From Jacaranda mimosifolia (lineage: Eukaryota; Streptophyta; Magnoliopsida; Lamiales; Bignoniaceae), in contig CM032117.1 of assembly GCA_018894105.1 (NCBI GenBank), positions 42,580,501 to 42,644,500 on the forward strand: a stretch of 64,000 nucleotides of DNA. The letters are read 5' to 3'. Of this stretch, positions 45,005-56,921 are shown piece by piece; the first letter of the stretch is position 1; the number at the start of each line of letters is the position of its first letter. The notes under the pieces were generated by a model. That model did no database searches, was not told where the DNA came from, and was given only the letters and a program-made list of their open reading frames with translations. A program made the translations under genes and the position numbers.

Positions 45005-45024
45005 AAGTGTAATTTGTTGTAGTG
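45005..45024 (-). repeat. Right terminal inverted repeat of the CACTA element
   Basis: Read inward on the minus strand: CACTACAACAAATTACACTT, ending at 45024 and followed by target copy CAA. Confidence 0.9.
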
Positions 45025-45027
45025 CAA

Positions 45028-46758
45028 GGTATACTAAGTATGCAAATGAGATCTCATGCCACGAGGTGAGAATACATAGAGCAACCCATCTGACGTGCAG
45101 TCCCGTTCGATACTAGAGCCAAATCCTAAGCACATGCGCCATCAAAGAAGATGCCAATGCAATAAGCTCCACCTTGTATAGGCCAATATTCCAATATTGC
45201 ATATGGCTCAAAAAGCATTGATGGCAATATTGGAAAACACATCTATGCAAGTTGTAGCAAAAGCGATCACCTAATATGCAGGAGAGCGTCGTCCTTAGGA
45301 GTAAGCCCAATTCTCTTGCTGGAGTAGGTAGGTATCGTCATCCCCAGATAGGATAGAATGATGGACAAAATAAGAGTGAGGCACTACCCCTTCTCCACCT
45401 CAGTTAGTAGACATACAGTCCTCCCTTCAAGCCTACTTCTCACGATGATTACTTACTATAATCAGAGTTTAAACTCACTCGATCATACCCCAACACTGAG
45501 GAGGAGTAGAAAGTAAATACCTTCCATTAGTTGCTACTCTCCGAAGATATATCCCCTTCTGCCCAATTATCCTAATAAAGTTGCTCTCTTTAGCATAAAG
45601 ATTGCTAAACCTGATAATGTTCGATAACACAGTAGATCCCCAGGAGCACGTGGATAATTTTCTTGCAAAGATGGGGCTCTATGATCTCACCAAGCATGCT
45701 CTAACATGGTTCTATCAAATGCCAGTTGGATCCATTACGGGCTGGGAGCAACTAGGGCAATACTTCCTCCACAATTCTCTATTAGAAAAGTACCCCAAGA
45801 CGATGGCTTTCTTACTTAGTATCAAACAAAAAGATGGAGATTCTCTAATGAACTACATCAACCACTTTGTCCAAACAGTGCATGAGATCCCTCACAACAG
45901 CCAAGAGCTCTTACCAAGTATGATTCAACAAAATGGAGGCATCAGAACTTTTGAGAATCCATAGATGGAAAGTCACCATCTACACTTGAATAACTACTCA
46001 TCTGAGCGAAGAAGTAAATCTAGATCAAGGATGTTAGCAAAAGCAAAGCACAACATAAAGGAAACTACAATAACAAGAAATTGGAAGACTACCGACTAGC
46101 CCTCCTAGAGCAGTCTCCACATACACCCCCTTATTATATCTAGGACAGACATCTTGGTCATGGTAGAATAGCGAGGCTTGATCTAGTAACTCCTAAGGAT
46201 TATGGACAACCTAAAGAGATAGTAGTCCATAAAATAGTACCATTTCCACCATGATCATGGTCATACTACTGAGGAGAATTATGAAATCTGAAAAATAAAA
46301 TTGAGAGGGTAATCTAGAGAGATGAATTGAAAGAGTATCTAGCTCGAAGGCAGCGCATCCCCAAGAAGAGATAAGGAGTCAGAAGCAATAAAGACTGTTA
46401 ATGTTCCCCTAGTGAACAGTCAGAGCCAAAGGAATGACAGCGTGAGCAAGATCTAGGACTTACCTATTGCTAACATTATTTAGATAATCTCTAGAGGAAT
46501 TGCATAAGGTGATTTCTTAAATATAGAAAGGTGTTAGTGTGAGCAACAAGACAAAAACAAGCCCACTTGGTAGACCTAATATTGGAAAAATATTAAGTGT
46601 GTCCTCTACTCCTAAGTATCATCTCGGAGAATAAGTGTGGAGGCTAGGCAAGGGGAAAATAATGATGCCCTAGTGATCTTCGCTTTTCTTTAGGTGAAGA
46701 AGATCTTGATGGACAGTGGGAACTCGGTGGACATTATCTTTTACGACACCTTTCTCTA
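45028..46758 (+). pseudogene. Element C gag and start of protease (broken)
   Basis: The gag core is open from 45602 to 45961: DPQEHVDNFLAKMGLYDL, ALTWFYQMPVGSITGWEQLG, LEKYPKTMAFLLSIKQKDGD and NHFVQTVHEIPHNSQELLP. Upstream 45060-45600 is the gag N-terminal region with stops. After 45964 the basic gag tail is scrambled. At about 46650-46755 the aspartic protease start appears as NDALVIFAFL then ILMDSGNSVDIIFYDTFL, with the active-site triplet DSG. It ends against element D. Related to the gag of element B. Confidence 0.82.
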
Positions 46759-46759
46759 G

Positions 46760-49700
46760 CTTAGTGTGGATAATGCCATATCTTCTGAAGATTAATGGAT
46801 TAAAGATGAATGCTTTTGATACTTTCCACACCTTTTACCAGAGCTATTGCATGGCTTTTATTGTTGACTAGATGTATCCTGCTCTTACAAACTTTTTTAC
46901 CAATGCCATCCCTCTTGTGAGGTTTTCGCAGCATCCTTCATGTATTTTTCTGAGCACATAATCTCCCTCTTCTCTAGAGAGGTATTTCAAGTATGGTAAC
47001 GTGAATGATTTTTTGTATAGTAGATCTCTAATGATCATGAAAATGGCTGCTTAGTATAGTCAAATAGCCTCTTACTTTTTTTTTTTGGAACAAGTCCTTC
47101 CCTCAGGTATTTTAAAATTTTTGTTCGCTAATCCTCTCACTGCTATACGTGTGCTACTTCATTTGTTGCTTCATCTTTTTCCATAATGACGACGATAACC
47201 TTTTGAGACTAAATTAGTGAACTCACCAATTTTAGCAAGATAGTCAGCTTTACCATTTTTTCAAGCTTGGAACTCATTGAAGTTGGAAACTCTGAGAATG
47301 TTTTCTTTAATTCTAGCACCTTTTCAACGTACTTTTTCATCATTTCTTCCTTTGCTTCATATATCCCTTTTATTTTTTATGTGACTAGCTTGGAATCAAG
47401 GAATACAATCACATCATGCGCTTCTGTACCTAGTGCCATCTTCATTCCTCAGATGCTATCCTCATATTCAACCTCATCCTTAGAAGCTTGAAATTCGAAT
47501 CTAATAGCAAGTTCCAATTCCCTTTAGGACTAGTTAATACTACTTTAACTCTAGTTTTAGCAGCAAAAGTGGATCCATCCATATATACTAGATATACTTC
47601 TTTCCCATCAAGAATCATCATTCTGATCTAAAATCTACAAAGGCATGGGCTTTTATGGCTGCTCTAGGTTGGTATTTCATGTCAAATTAACTCATTTTGA
47701 CAATATATTTAGTCATCCTTCTTGATGCCTTTGGTTTTTCTAGAATCTATTTAATGGGTTGATTACTTCGAACCACTTTAGTATGAGACAAAGAGTAAGG
47801 TCTAAGTCTTTAGGCTATGGTAACAAGTGTGATACCAATTTCTCAATCTCGGTGTACTTTTTTCTGCCCTTCTGCAAAATCTTACTCACATAATAGATGG
47901 GACTTTATATTCTACATTCGTCTTGTAACAAGATTGAGCTCACAGAATAAACTGAGCTGATAAGTACACATGCAGTACCATTCCTATCATAGGTTTAGTT
48001 AACATAAGCAAGCTCACTAATACTTGCTTCAATTCATCAAAAGCTTCTTGGCATTCCTAGCTCCATCCAAGTTCTTGTTAAACTTCTTTCTACTGACTTG
48101 GATATGAAGTGAATTAATGTTATAGTCCTTGATAGTCTATGTAATTCATTGATGTTCTTAGATGGCCTCATGTCTTATATGTCTTTGATCTTTTTTGGGT
48201 TAACCACAATACCTTTGTTGTGACTATATACCCTAAAAGCTTTTCACTTTTTACCTTGAAAGCGGACTTAGTAGGGATTTATCTTCATCCCACACTTTCT
48301 CATCACCTTAAAGGTTTCAGTCAGATAAACTACATCATCACTAGCTCTCCTATTTTAACCAACATATTATCCACATACTTCCATATTTCACGCCATCTTG
48401 ACATCCTACTACCAACCTTTGATATGTTGCTCCTACGTTATTTAAGCTGAAAGGCGTAACTATATAGCAGTAAGTTCCTTAAGGGGTAACGAAACTTGCC
48501 TTTTTTTGGTCATCAAGGTTTAGAAGGATTTGGTGGTAGTCCTATGAAACATCCATAAGGCCTAGCAACTCATATCTAGACATCGAATCCACAATTGATC
48601 TATCCTTGATAATTCCTTGGGATAATCCTTGTTCATGTCACAAAAATTAATGCACATCCTCCATTTTTTTTCCTTATTTGGTACCATGAATACATTTAAC
48701 AACCATTCTAAAAATTGAATCACCTGTGTTTGTCTACCTTTAGCAATTTATTTATTTTCTCCTATATAATTTTCTCTTTTTTAAGTCAAAAATTTCTCTT
48801 TTCTATTTGACTGTTTTACATTATGGGTTCACATTAAAGTGATGCATAGTAATACTAGGATCAATACCTTATAGGCCTTTTGACGAAAAGGCAAAGACAT
48901 ATATATTCTCTAAGAGAAAACTCATTATTTGTCTGGATAATTCTTCCCCATTTGCAATTGTATTTGAGTTGTTTTATTAAGGTCTCCTTCCATCAAGTCA
49001 ATATTCAAAAGCTCCTCAATAGGCCGCACATACGGGGTTGGATCTTCTTGCATTTCTTTGCTTCTTCCTTCTTGCCCCAATGAATCTACTTCTATGTTGT
49101 TTCTTCAAAACCTTTCCTCATGGCCTCTACATAGCATTTCCTAGGACAATGTTGGTCTTCTCTTACCTCTCCTACTCTTTATCCAATAGAGAACTTTCTC
49201 TTGATGTGATTTGTGTTGATGATAGCATGAAAAACATTTAGGATAGACTCCCCAGTATTACATTATAGGTTGATGATGCATCTATTACGAGGAACTTTAT
49301 CATTCTGGTTTTGTGTAATGGCTTATTCCTTATTGATAAAGGTAAAACTACCTTCCCTGTAGGATGCACCATTTCTCTTGTAAATCTAAACAAGGAAATA
49401 TCCACTGGGTTTAGTTAAATAGTTCCTAGATCCATTTGCTTAAATATCTCATAAAGAAAGATGTTTGCAATGCTTCCTCTACCCATAGAGATTCGAGCGA
49501 CATCATAATTAGCTATAGTTGATGTGATAATCAATGCAATATTATGGGGTGTTTGTATTCTTCCTAAATATTGGGATCGAAATTGTATTAAAGGCCCATT
49601 GGTGGCTGCATGAACGACCAAGCTTCCTTGACCCCATTATGCCAATCACATTTGTGTTCTCCTTGCCTTATTAGAGTCTTTATCCATGGTTCCTCCTGAG

Positions 49701-51110
49701 ATGATACATTCATGTCTTCAGTAGGGATATTGGCTAACTGTGTTTCTTTCGTCCTGTTGCCTCCTCTACCCTGTTTATCCTGATTAGGTTTTGCCTTCCT
49801 TATATCCCCTAGGATGCTTTTCTTTGTGATGATGAGCTCGCTTTTTTCCCTAGATGAAACCTTTTAAATGCCTTGCTCAAATGAGCCTCTTTATTTCATC
49901 ATTCAAATGGTAGCAATCATTTGTTGTATGGCCATAGTCATCATGAAACTTGTAGAATATATCCAATGTAATCATCGTATAACCTTTCTAGGATTTCCTA
50001 GGCCACTTCACTAGATTCTTCCCTACTACTGCCATTAGGGCTTGGGATCTAGGTATGCTCAATTGCGTGTACTACTCCAACTTAGGCAAGAATATACTTT
50101 TCTCCCTTCTATTCTCGATTTCTTGGACATGTTTCATCCTTTTGTCTATCTATTTCCCTAACATAATTTATCATGCTTCTTACATATTTAGATACTTTTT
50201 CTGCATGAGATAGCAAATCATCAAAATTGTGGGGTGGTCTCTTAGTAGTCACAAAGAATTATCCATCTTCCAAACACTATATAAAAGAATTAGCTAACAT
50301 ATCTGTGATGCGTGCAAAGGGGTACCTCTAAAGTGGCAGTTATGAATCGATTGATGTAATTTCTCTGAGATTCATTGTCCTTTGGTGCATGCTAAGCAAA
50401 CTTAAGGGGTTTCTGGTACCTCGTGCTGCTAGTGAATTGATGTAGAAAGGCTTGAACTAAGTTCCTTGAAATAATTAATATGACTAAACCACCATTATGC
50501 AGTCTTATTTAAATAGTTAGGAATACCATACACTTTAATCTATCAGGATATTTATGCAACAATTTTGTATTCTGAAAATGAAATAAATGTCTCCACAGGC
50601 AGATGTTCCATCATATTCAAAGTTCAAATATTTAAAGTTCACTAGTAGGTTGTCTGCCATTATTTATTCTCCACATGGTATTCGTTTTAGCTCTTGACTC
50701 TTTTGTACCATCTGACATTGAATTTCCTACATTTTTCTTCGGAGATCTTTGAAAATCCCTGGCAGATTCGACTACGAGGCATTTTGTTCAGGCTAAAGGG
50801 ATGTGTAGTTTCAGCTTCTTGAGGAGGATCTTCTCTTATGGGTCACCCTACCAGTCTGGCTCCCATATCTTGTGAGGAGGAGAAGGATGATGATCAGGCT
50901 ATTTTCCTTCCCTCTTCTTTAGCATAACCTCCATTGTTGTTGTCATCAAACTAGTAAAGCGTTATAATAGCTATTCCATCTTGTTGGGGGACGGATGGTG
51001 CCTTCTTTGCAATTGGCACACACTCTGAAGTTACAGAGTTTGTCTCGTCTTCTTCATTGATAACATTCTCCTTTTCCATTAATAACTTGAATGCCATTCC
51101 TACGAATGCT
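46760..51110 (-). pseudogene. Element D gag-pol (broken)
   Basis: Read on the minus strand. Gag pieces include NYINRFITATLEVPL near 50350. The protease/linker region is best at 49621-49415 (LVVHAATNGPLIQFRSQYLG, PHNIALIITSTIANYDVARI). RT near 48400 shows YVDNMLVKIGE, the catalytic YVDD with the second Asp changed to Asn by a G-to-A change. A following AFKVKSEKLLGYIV lies near 48240. RNase H includes a YMDGS-like part at about 47570 and EAKEEMMKKYVEKVLELK near 47330. Integrase shows YLSREEGDYVLRKIHEG at about 46980 and KRCGKYQKHS at about 46820. The copy cannot be active. Confidence 0.78.
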
Positions 51111-51124
51111 GCTAGTTAATGTGA

Positions 51125-51547
51125 ATCAACTTTTACTCAGGAATGGATCAAGTGCTCCTCAGCTTATTCTAGCTTGGTGCAAACTATTTCGCTCCTTTGG
51201 ATATCCTGCAAAACAAAGGTTAGAGGTGCTTGGTGTTGCCCAGCAAAGATCTTAATATATTTAAGTCAGAATTTGACTAGTAATGTACAGAAGTCAAGAA
51301 GAATTAATGGGAATATTGTAATGTCACTTTTCCATTTTTTTTTTCCTTTGGAGTTTTTATATACATTGGAGAGATTAATTCCCAATAGGAATCTCTCTCT
51401 TTATCCTTATTGTATCCCGATTGATCAATAGGAATCTCTGTCTTTAGACGGTTTTCATGGGCCTTATTGGTTTCTTGATTCCGGACTAATTTTTATTTTC
51501 TAATTCATTACGGGCTGAGACCCACCAATTAGCCAATAACCGTAACA
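51125..51547 (-). repeat. 5' LTR of element D
   Basis: On the minus strand it starts TGTTACGGTTATTGGC at 51547. It has TATA-like GTATATAAAAAC at 51364-51353 and, at 51269-51232, a decayed form of the conserved gypsy LTR core (CTGACTTAAATAT...CTTTGCTGGGCAACACC). The inner end is approximate; after about 51125 the sequence resembles a primer-binding leader (GCAGCATTCGTAGGAATGGC). No partner LTR exists in the window to confirm the limits. Confidence 0.6.
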
Positions 51548-52615
51548 GGTTCCTTGGGCCTTCTGATGACCAAAATCAATGGGGCTGAATGCCATTTATC
51601 CTATTACCATTCACTCCATATTTTACTTAGAGCACAAATAGAAGTAAATTTAAAGATAATTCTTATAAACCATTTCTTAAAAATATTTCGTAATCCAGTT
51701 AAATTTTCACATTTCTTGTAGGTTAGAGCACTGTACAAAATTTATTTCATTGATACATGAACCTACACTAGAAATTACAAGTCCAAAACAAAATTAGTAT
51801 CCCAATACTTTTATATTAGTTATATTAGTCTCCAAATATCAGTTAGTTCTTTTTAGTCTTCTCATAGCCAAATGTCACACTTATTACCTTCTATCAATTT
51901 GACCTGCCATTTTGTTTTTCATTTATTCTTGAAGCATTTTTTCTGGGATAACATACTTTCCAGTATATTAAGAGAAAGAAGGAAAAGGATCAAATCATAA
52001 TGGTTCAAAGAGACAAAATTAGGACATTGAGAGGGAAGATTCAGAAGCGCAATCCCTAAGGTATAAAAATGCGATATATATTAGGTTCACCATTAACCAT
52101 TAATAAGAACAAAGGTACGTGCAATTGTGTGAAGTATAACTAACATATTTTTAATGAGATGTTAGAAAGTGTTTGATAATTTTTTTAAAAATGAGCTTAT
52201 AAGATTTTAAAATAAAATGTTAGAATATCTTTTTAAAAAAGTAATGAGAAGTTAACTTATTTTCAAAATTAATGTAACGAACTCCTTTAATTTTAACCAT
52301 TTTAATTATTCACATATTATAAGCTTCAAGATATTAATTTACATATTATAAACTTCAAGATCTTGTTTTATTCAAAAACTTGAATAATTACTTAGTCCAA
52401 AGATAAGATTAATTAGCATCTTATAAATTTCAAAAACATCTTATAAAATGTAAGAGCCAATAAAATTCTTTAAATAAAATTGTCAAAGTACATGTTGAAA
52501 TCCAAAGGTACATCTATATATACCAAATACACAATATAAATTGCCATCTGATTTAATTTCTTGTAGTAATATATAGCTTATTACTGATTGGTGTTTGAAC
52601 ATGTGTGATGCATGT

Positions 52616-52647
<32 letters not shown>

Positions 52648-53293
52648 GGAAATCTGGTTAGGCATATATGTAATAGAGCAAACATGCAATGAAGTTGGCA
52701 TTGACGTTTAATTTGCTGTGGTAGCTAGCCGGATTAATTTAGGTTGGTGCATGCATGCCTTGATAAACTCTTCTGATCTACTTGGTTAATTTGCGACATG
52801 CTTGTATATAAACCCTAATAATTGGATTTAATTAGCAACTCGTGGGATCTTGATGGATCCAACTCACACTATAACATCTCTAACTCTGAATTTCAATTTT
52901 TAGACTTCTAAATGAACTCCTCTACATGTGGAGCTCTGACTTTAAGTTGGACATTAGCAGTATATAGAATTTTGCATTAATTTTACCACTTAGTTTTAGA
53001 ATTAGAGTGATATCGCAAAAAATGATGTCAGTATATTTGCCACATGTCCAAATGAAATGTTTACATTATTGTACATTTTCTTGTTGAGCTGAAGGATCCG
53101 TTTTGAGCTCCAACCAATTCAAATCCGATCAATGAGGCCTATCTTCACCGGTTCTGGATCCCATCCAAACTAAGGATACTTCACAAGTCCAAAGGTAGTG
53201 CTTCAAAACCATCAGGAAATCAAATTCTTCTTCTGTTAATAGTATTTTTGAAATTAACCTTGCATGTGCGCTTCATCTCCACCATCTCTGCAG
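51548..53293. other. AT-rich intergenic DNA with MITE-like copy and TA microsatellite
   Basis: No gene recognised. Bases 52165-52400 resemble the AT-rich element at 56301-56561 (shared gtttgataa, gagcttataa, ttttaaaataa and tctttttaa phrases). A (TA)n microsatellite of about 28 bp lies at 52620-52647. The rest shows no clear structure. Confidence 0.5.
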
Positions 53294-53906
53294 TAGAGAT
53301 GGCAAAATTATCTATCTCCACGGGAAATTCCCTGCAGCGGGGCGGATTCGGGGAAAATTTTTTCCCTGTGGAAACAGGAATGGGAGCAATTTAGTTCCCG
53401 AAATGGAAATGCTAAATGGAGCGACGGCAAGGATCATAGTCCCCGTCCCCACGAGTACCGTTACCTGTTTAAATAATTAAATTATTATTATTTACTTATA
53501 TATATATATCAAATTCTATTTTTATTTATTTCATTTCATCCATTGCATTTAGTTCTCTTAGTGTCCGCAGCCCCCCACCTTTTTGGAGGAATTGACAAAT
53601 TGTTATGCTTTTTTTGAAATTTATGTTTATGAATTATTTGTCTTTTAATATTTTATTATAAAATATAATTAAATGTCGCGTGTTATGTACTTATGTTTGA
53701 CAATCTTTTAACTTTGGAAGTAATTTATATTATTGAAAAAATTTAGTACTTTTTTTTATTTCTAATTTTTTTTTATGAGTTTGATAAATTTTTAAATCAA
53801 ACCCGTGGATATCCGTCTCCCCGCGGGGAAGCAGGGACAGGGCGGGGAAGGGGGTTATTTTCACCTCGCGAGGGCGGAGGACCACCCCGCCCCATTGACA
53901 CTCCTA
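53294..53906. mobile_element. Non-autonomous hAT-like element with perfect 8-bp target duplication
   Basis: 613 bp. Left end TAGAGATGGCAAAATTATC; right end read inward TAGGAGTGTCAATGGGGCGG. Perfect target copies ctctgcag lie at 53286-53293 and 53907-53914. Both ends have GC-rich ccccg(c/t)(c/g)cccc-type subterminal runs and the core is AT-rich. No coding frame. Family differs from the elements at 26507, 41845 and 59453. Confidence 0.92.
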
Positions 53907-54404
53907 CTCTGCAGTCCTATTTTAATTGATTTTTTAGAATATTTTAGTGAATAATGTTTTTAAAATATCTATATATATAACTAAGAATATTTATTTTTAA
54001 GTTAATTGTTATCTTCTATTAGGTATTCTATTGCCCTAAATTTGATTACATTTGTTATTAAGTAGCAATTTAATTTTATCAATAAATACTCTTCACTTTT
54101 TTAGTTTCTCAATATTCATGTCATTTTCTTATTTTTGAAGTAATTTCTTATTTACAGCCTCTCATATAAATTGAAAAAAAATAGTAAAAATCGATCAATG
54201 TTAAAACAAAAATGATAATTTTCACATTATATTTTCAATCAAAACAACAATCTGGCTTTTGGAAAGATTTGGATATCGAAAATAATTTAATTCTAAAATT
54301 TGGGTGATTCTACAATAAGTCAAATGCAATATAATACATCTAATTTGCTGCTATTCATTGGATTATTGTTCACAAATAATGAATTTAATAATTTTAGTGC
54401 GGCG
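53907..54404. other. AT-rich intergenic DNA
   Basis: Begins with the right target copy of the preceding element. No gene, repeat or motif recognised. Confidence 0.5.
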
Positions 54405-54723
54405 CACTACAAAAAATTAGGGAAATAACTACGGCAAATTTGTAGTTGATGCTAAAAATTCATAACTTTGGCTTATGAAATTATCCAAGCCAAGTTCGAA
54501 ACGGATGTTTTTATAGCTAACCCTTGTTACGATCAATTTGTAACTGATGATCATTCTATTTTATAAATATAATAATTTTTTTATAAATAATGCATAAGTA
54601 ATTTATTGTGCTTCGAGCCTATAATACTATGAATTGTTCATTCATAATTTTTGTTGATTATAATTAAAAAAATTACATTTGCCACAAAATTTTCGTAGTA
54701 GATGTTTAATTTTTTTGATAGTG
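54405..54723. mobile_element. Mini-CACTA (MITE) of about 319 bp
   Basis: The left end CACTACAAAAAATTAGGG continues into an ataactacggcaaatttgta motif. The right end read inward is CACTATCAAAAAAATTAA and continues into atctactacgaaaattttgt, so the inverted repeat covers about 40 bp imperfectly. The 3-bp flanks gcg and gga do not match, so the target duplication has decayed or the ends are off by a few bases. No coding capacity; family differs from the 17-kb CACTA by internal motif. Confidence 0.7.
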
Positions 54724-55672
54724 GGAAAGTATTAAGTTGTTGCATCCAAAAATTACAGTCAGAATTCCGTGTGTGTGTGGAGGGTTATGGTCCATATGGA
54801 GGAAGCAAATTGGCATATTGGGCCAGTTAGGAAGTTGTCCGATTTATTTTATGAATGATCATCTTATACCAAATAAGGCTGGAAAATGGCCCAGAAATTG
54901 GAATCAAGAAAACTGTGATCTTGGATCCATCATCCATGCATGTGGCGTGTGGAGATCCCAAACCTTAACCAATCAATCATCAAATGGCATCGAAAGGACT
55001 TGAGTTTATGTGCCTTGATGATGTATATATCCCTCTATACAAAACCAGAGTATCTTAAACCAATTATTTTATTTTATTTTATTTATTTTATTTTCTTCCA
55101 TTCTATTGCTCTTTTATATATTTTTTCCCCTTATTTTCTTCCTCTTCCTTTCGTCTTATTTCCTCTTCTATTTCCTTTCTTTTTTTTTTCTTTTGGTCTG
55201 AAGAAAGTTTATCTTGTAAAATTTAACAAGTACGTATATGCTTCTTTAATTGATATGTAGTTCTAAATAATTATTTATACTTTTTTCAATATGTTTATAG
55301 GTTGGACAATCTGTTTAACTAGTTTACGTGCAGATTTTGGTAGATCCACTATTTTTTTATTATTTTTTAAAAGATAAAATTACCTTACTTTTCTTTAGTA
55401 TTTACAAATGAAGGACGTATTCTGTATAATTCATTTTATCAAAATTAAAAATATGATTTACTTGCATATTTTTTTAATAATATTATAAAATAATATGATG
55501 TTGCAAATAAAAATAATATTATTATCAAAAATAAAAATGAGATTAGGTAGCAGCTACCAAAAATTAAAAAAAACATAGAGGTGGACTTGGTCTAAGTTTA
55601 TTAAAATAAAAAATAGTTTGAGAGCTTATCACATCCACACCTTTACAAACTAATTAGGAAAAATAAATGAAG

Positions 55673-55703
<31 letters not shown>

Positions 55704-56921
55704 AGTTAAAACAAAAATATCACATACTATTATAAAAATAAAATATAAAAAATAAATATAATTAAGGGGTCATATCACACCTCATCATGATAAATAAACG
55801 AATAAATAAAGATCGCATAAGTTTTATCTATAAACTTTCAAGTTAATTTTTAAAATGTAATGAAGGGGTCTCTACCTTATATTAAAAAAAAGTCTAGTTA
55901 TACAATATTTAAATTTTTTTAATAATATCTTGTGAAAAGTATCCAAGAGAACTTATCAACAAAAAGAGTAGATTCAATAAAGAATACAGATATATTTTTA
56001 TGTATGAATATTATATCTAATATGGATGATGCGATATAAATTATATACATGTATACTAATTGATATAATTCTTAGTTTAATTAGAAACTTGCTTTACCTT
56101 TTTTGCTTAGTTTTGTTTACAAATTAAAATAAATATTAATGTTGTATAGCGTTACATCTGCTGCTACTGGCGCAAAATGACTGACCGGATGTAACAGGTC
56201 TCATGACTGTACATGATTTTTATTGTTATAAAAACAAAAATAAGAATAAGATTAAATGCATGCTTACCAAAAATTAAACTATTTTTGTAAATGGATTAGA
56301 AGGGTGTTTGGGTGAACTTATAATGTCCTAAAAGTATCTTATAAGATGTATTTTGAGCTTATAAAATATCAAAAAATATTTGATAAATTTTTATAGAAAA
56401 GAGCTTATAAACTTTTAAAATAAGATATTAGGAGCTTTAATGCTCTTTTTAAGAAAAGTAAAGAGTTCATAATTTATTTTTAAGATTTTAACAAGTTTTC
56501 TTAATTTTATTAAGATGTAGAAACATATAAGACCTTTTAAATAAGTTTAGCCAAATACCTTTTAAATCTATTTAAGTATTTTCAAAAGATTTTAATGATT
56601 AATGGATAAAATACATTTAACTCAAGGGACTAAATCTATATAACTGAAACTTATATAATGATGAGTGGGCAAATCTATAGAATTGAAACTTATATAATGT
56701 TGAGTGGCCAATTAATTATGTGATAACATTCTTATGCTTACATGTGTAAAGTATCGAATTTGAATCCCAAAAAATGAGAATTTGACGTGCATGCATTTAT
56801 AAATATTAAAGAAAAGAGCCTATAATAAACTAATTACCATGGGATTCTTAATTATAGACTATCGGATTTCTATTATTTTCTTTCTCCCGTGCTTCTTTTT
56901 TGTTTTCAATGGGGTTTTTAA
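54724..56921. other. AT-rich intergenic DNA left of the copia element
   Basis: No gene recognised. The frames at 54737-55260 are isolated and pyrimidine-run driven. A (CA)n(TA)n microsatellite lies at about 55674-55701. Bases 56700-56800 contain tRNA-promoter-like motifs. A MITE-like element sits at 56301-56561. Confidence 0.5.
56301..56561. mobile_element. AT-rich MITE-like element with terminal inverted repeats
   Basis: Left end agggtgtttgggtgaactta; right end read inward aggtatttggctaaacttat; 15 of about 20 bases agree. The body is rich in gagcttataa-type phrases. The target duplication is not clear, so hAT or PIF/Harbinger origin is open. A decayed relative is at 52165-52400. Confidence 0.55.

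Larger units (their letters stand above)
28043..45024 (+). mobile_element. CACTA (En/Spm-type) DNA transposon, 16,982 bp, decayed
   Basis: Left end CACTGCAATAAATTGCACTT (28043-28062) and right end, read inward, CACTACAACAAATTACACTT (45024-45005) match at 17 of 20 bases. The 3-bp target duplication CAA lies at 28040-28042 and 45025-45027. Inside are a TNP2-type transposase gene and a second gene in the same direction, both broken, plus subterminal arrays rich in gtaac motifs, as known for CACTA elements. It sits between the primer-binding region and gag of element C. It has itself received a hAT-like element (41845-42889) and probably a TIR element (30301-31453). Confidence 0.92.
27699..46760 (+). 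mobile_element. Element C: gypsy-type LTR retrotransposon, relative of B, interrupted by CACTA
   Basis: Plus-strand element with 5' LTR (27699-27999), primer-binding region, then a CACTA transposon at 28043-45024, then gag (from 45028) and the start of protease (46650-46758). Removing the CACTA and one CAA target copy rejoins the leader to gag. The LTR start (TGATATAGAAAATTAAGATC) and gag peptides match element B. The protease stops abruptly near 46760 against minus-strand integrase of element D; RT and later parts and the 3' LTR are absent. Confidence 0.75.
46760..51547 (-). mobile_element. Element D: Ty3/gypsy retrotransposon remnant, 3' end missing
   Basis: Minus-strand element with a 5' LTR (51547 to about 51125), gag (about 51110-49650), protease region (about 49620-49000), RT (about 48950-48100), RNase H (about 48050-47080) and integrase zinc-binding part (47050-46765). 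It stops at about 46760 where plus-strand protease of element C starts. The integrase core and 3' LTR are missing. Stops and shifts are everywhere. Confidence 0.8.

Noticed and set aside
47267..49241. Plus-strand frames with membrane-like composition
   Set aside because: They are complements of element D pol and gag on the minus strand.
54940..55260. 106-codon plus-strand frame with a hydrophobic tail that looks like a membrane protein
   Set aside because: The tail is encoded by a T-rich run (tttatttt repeats) and the frame has no homology signal or splice context.
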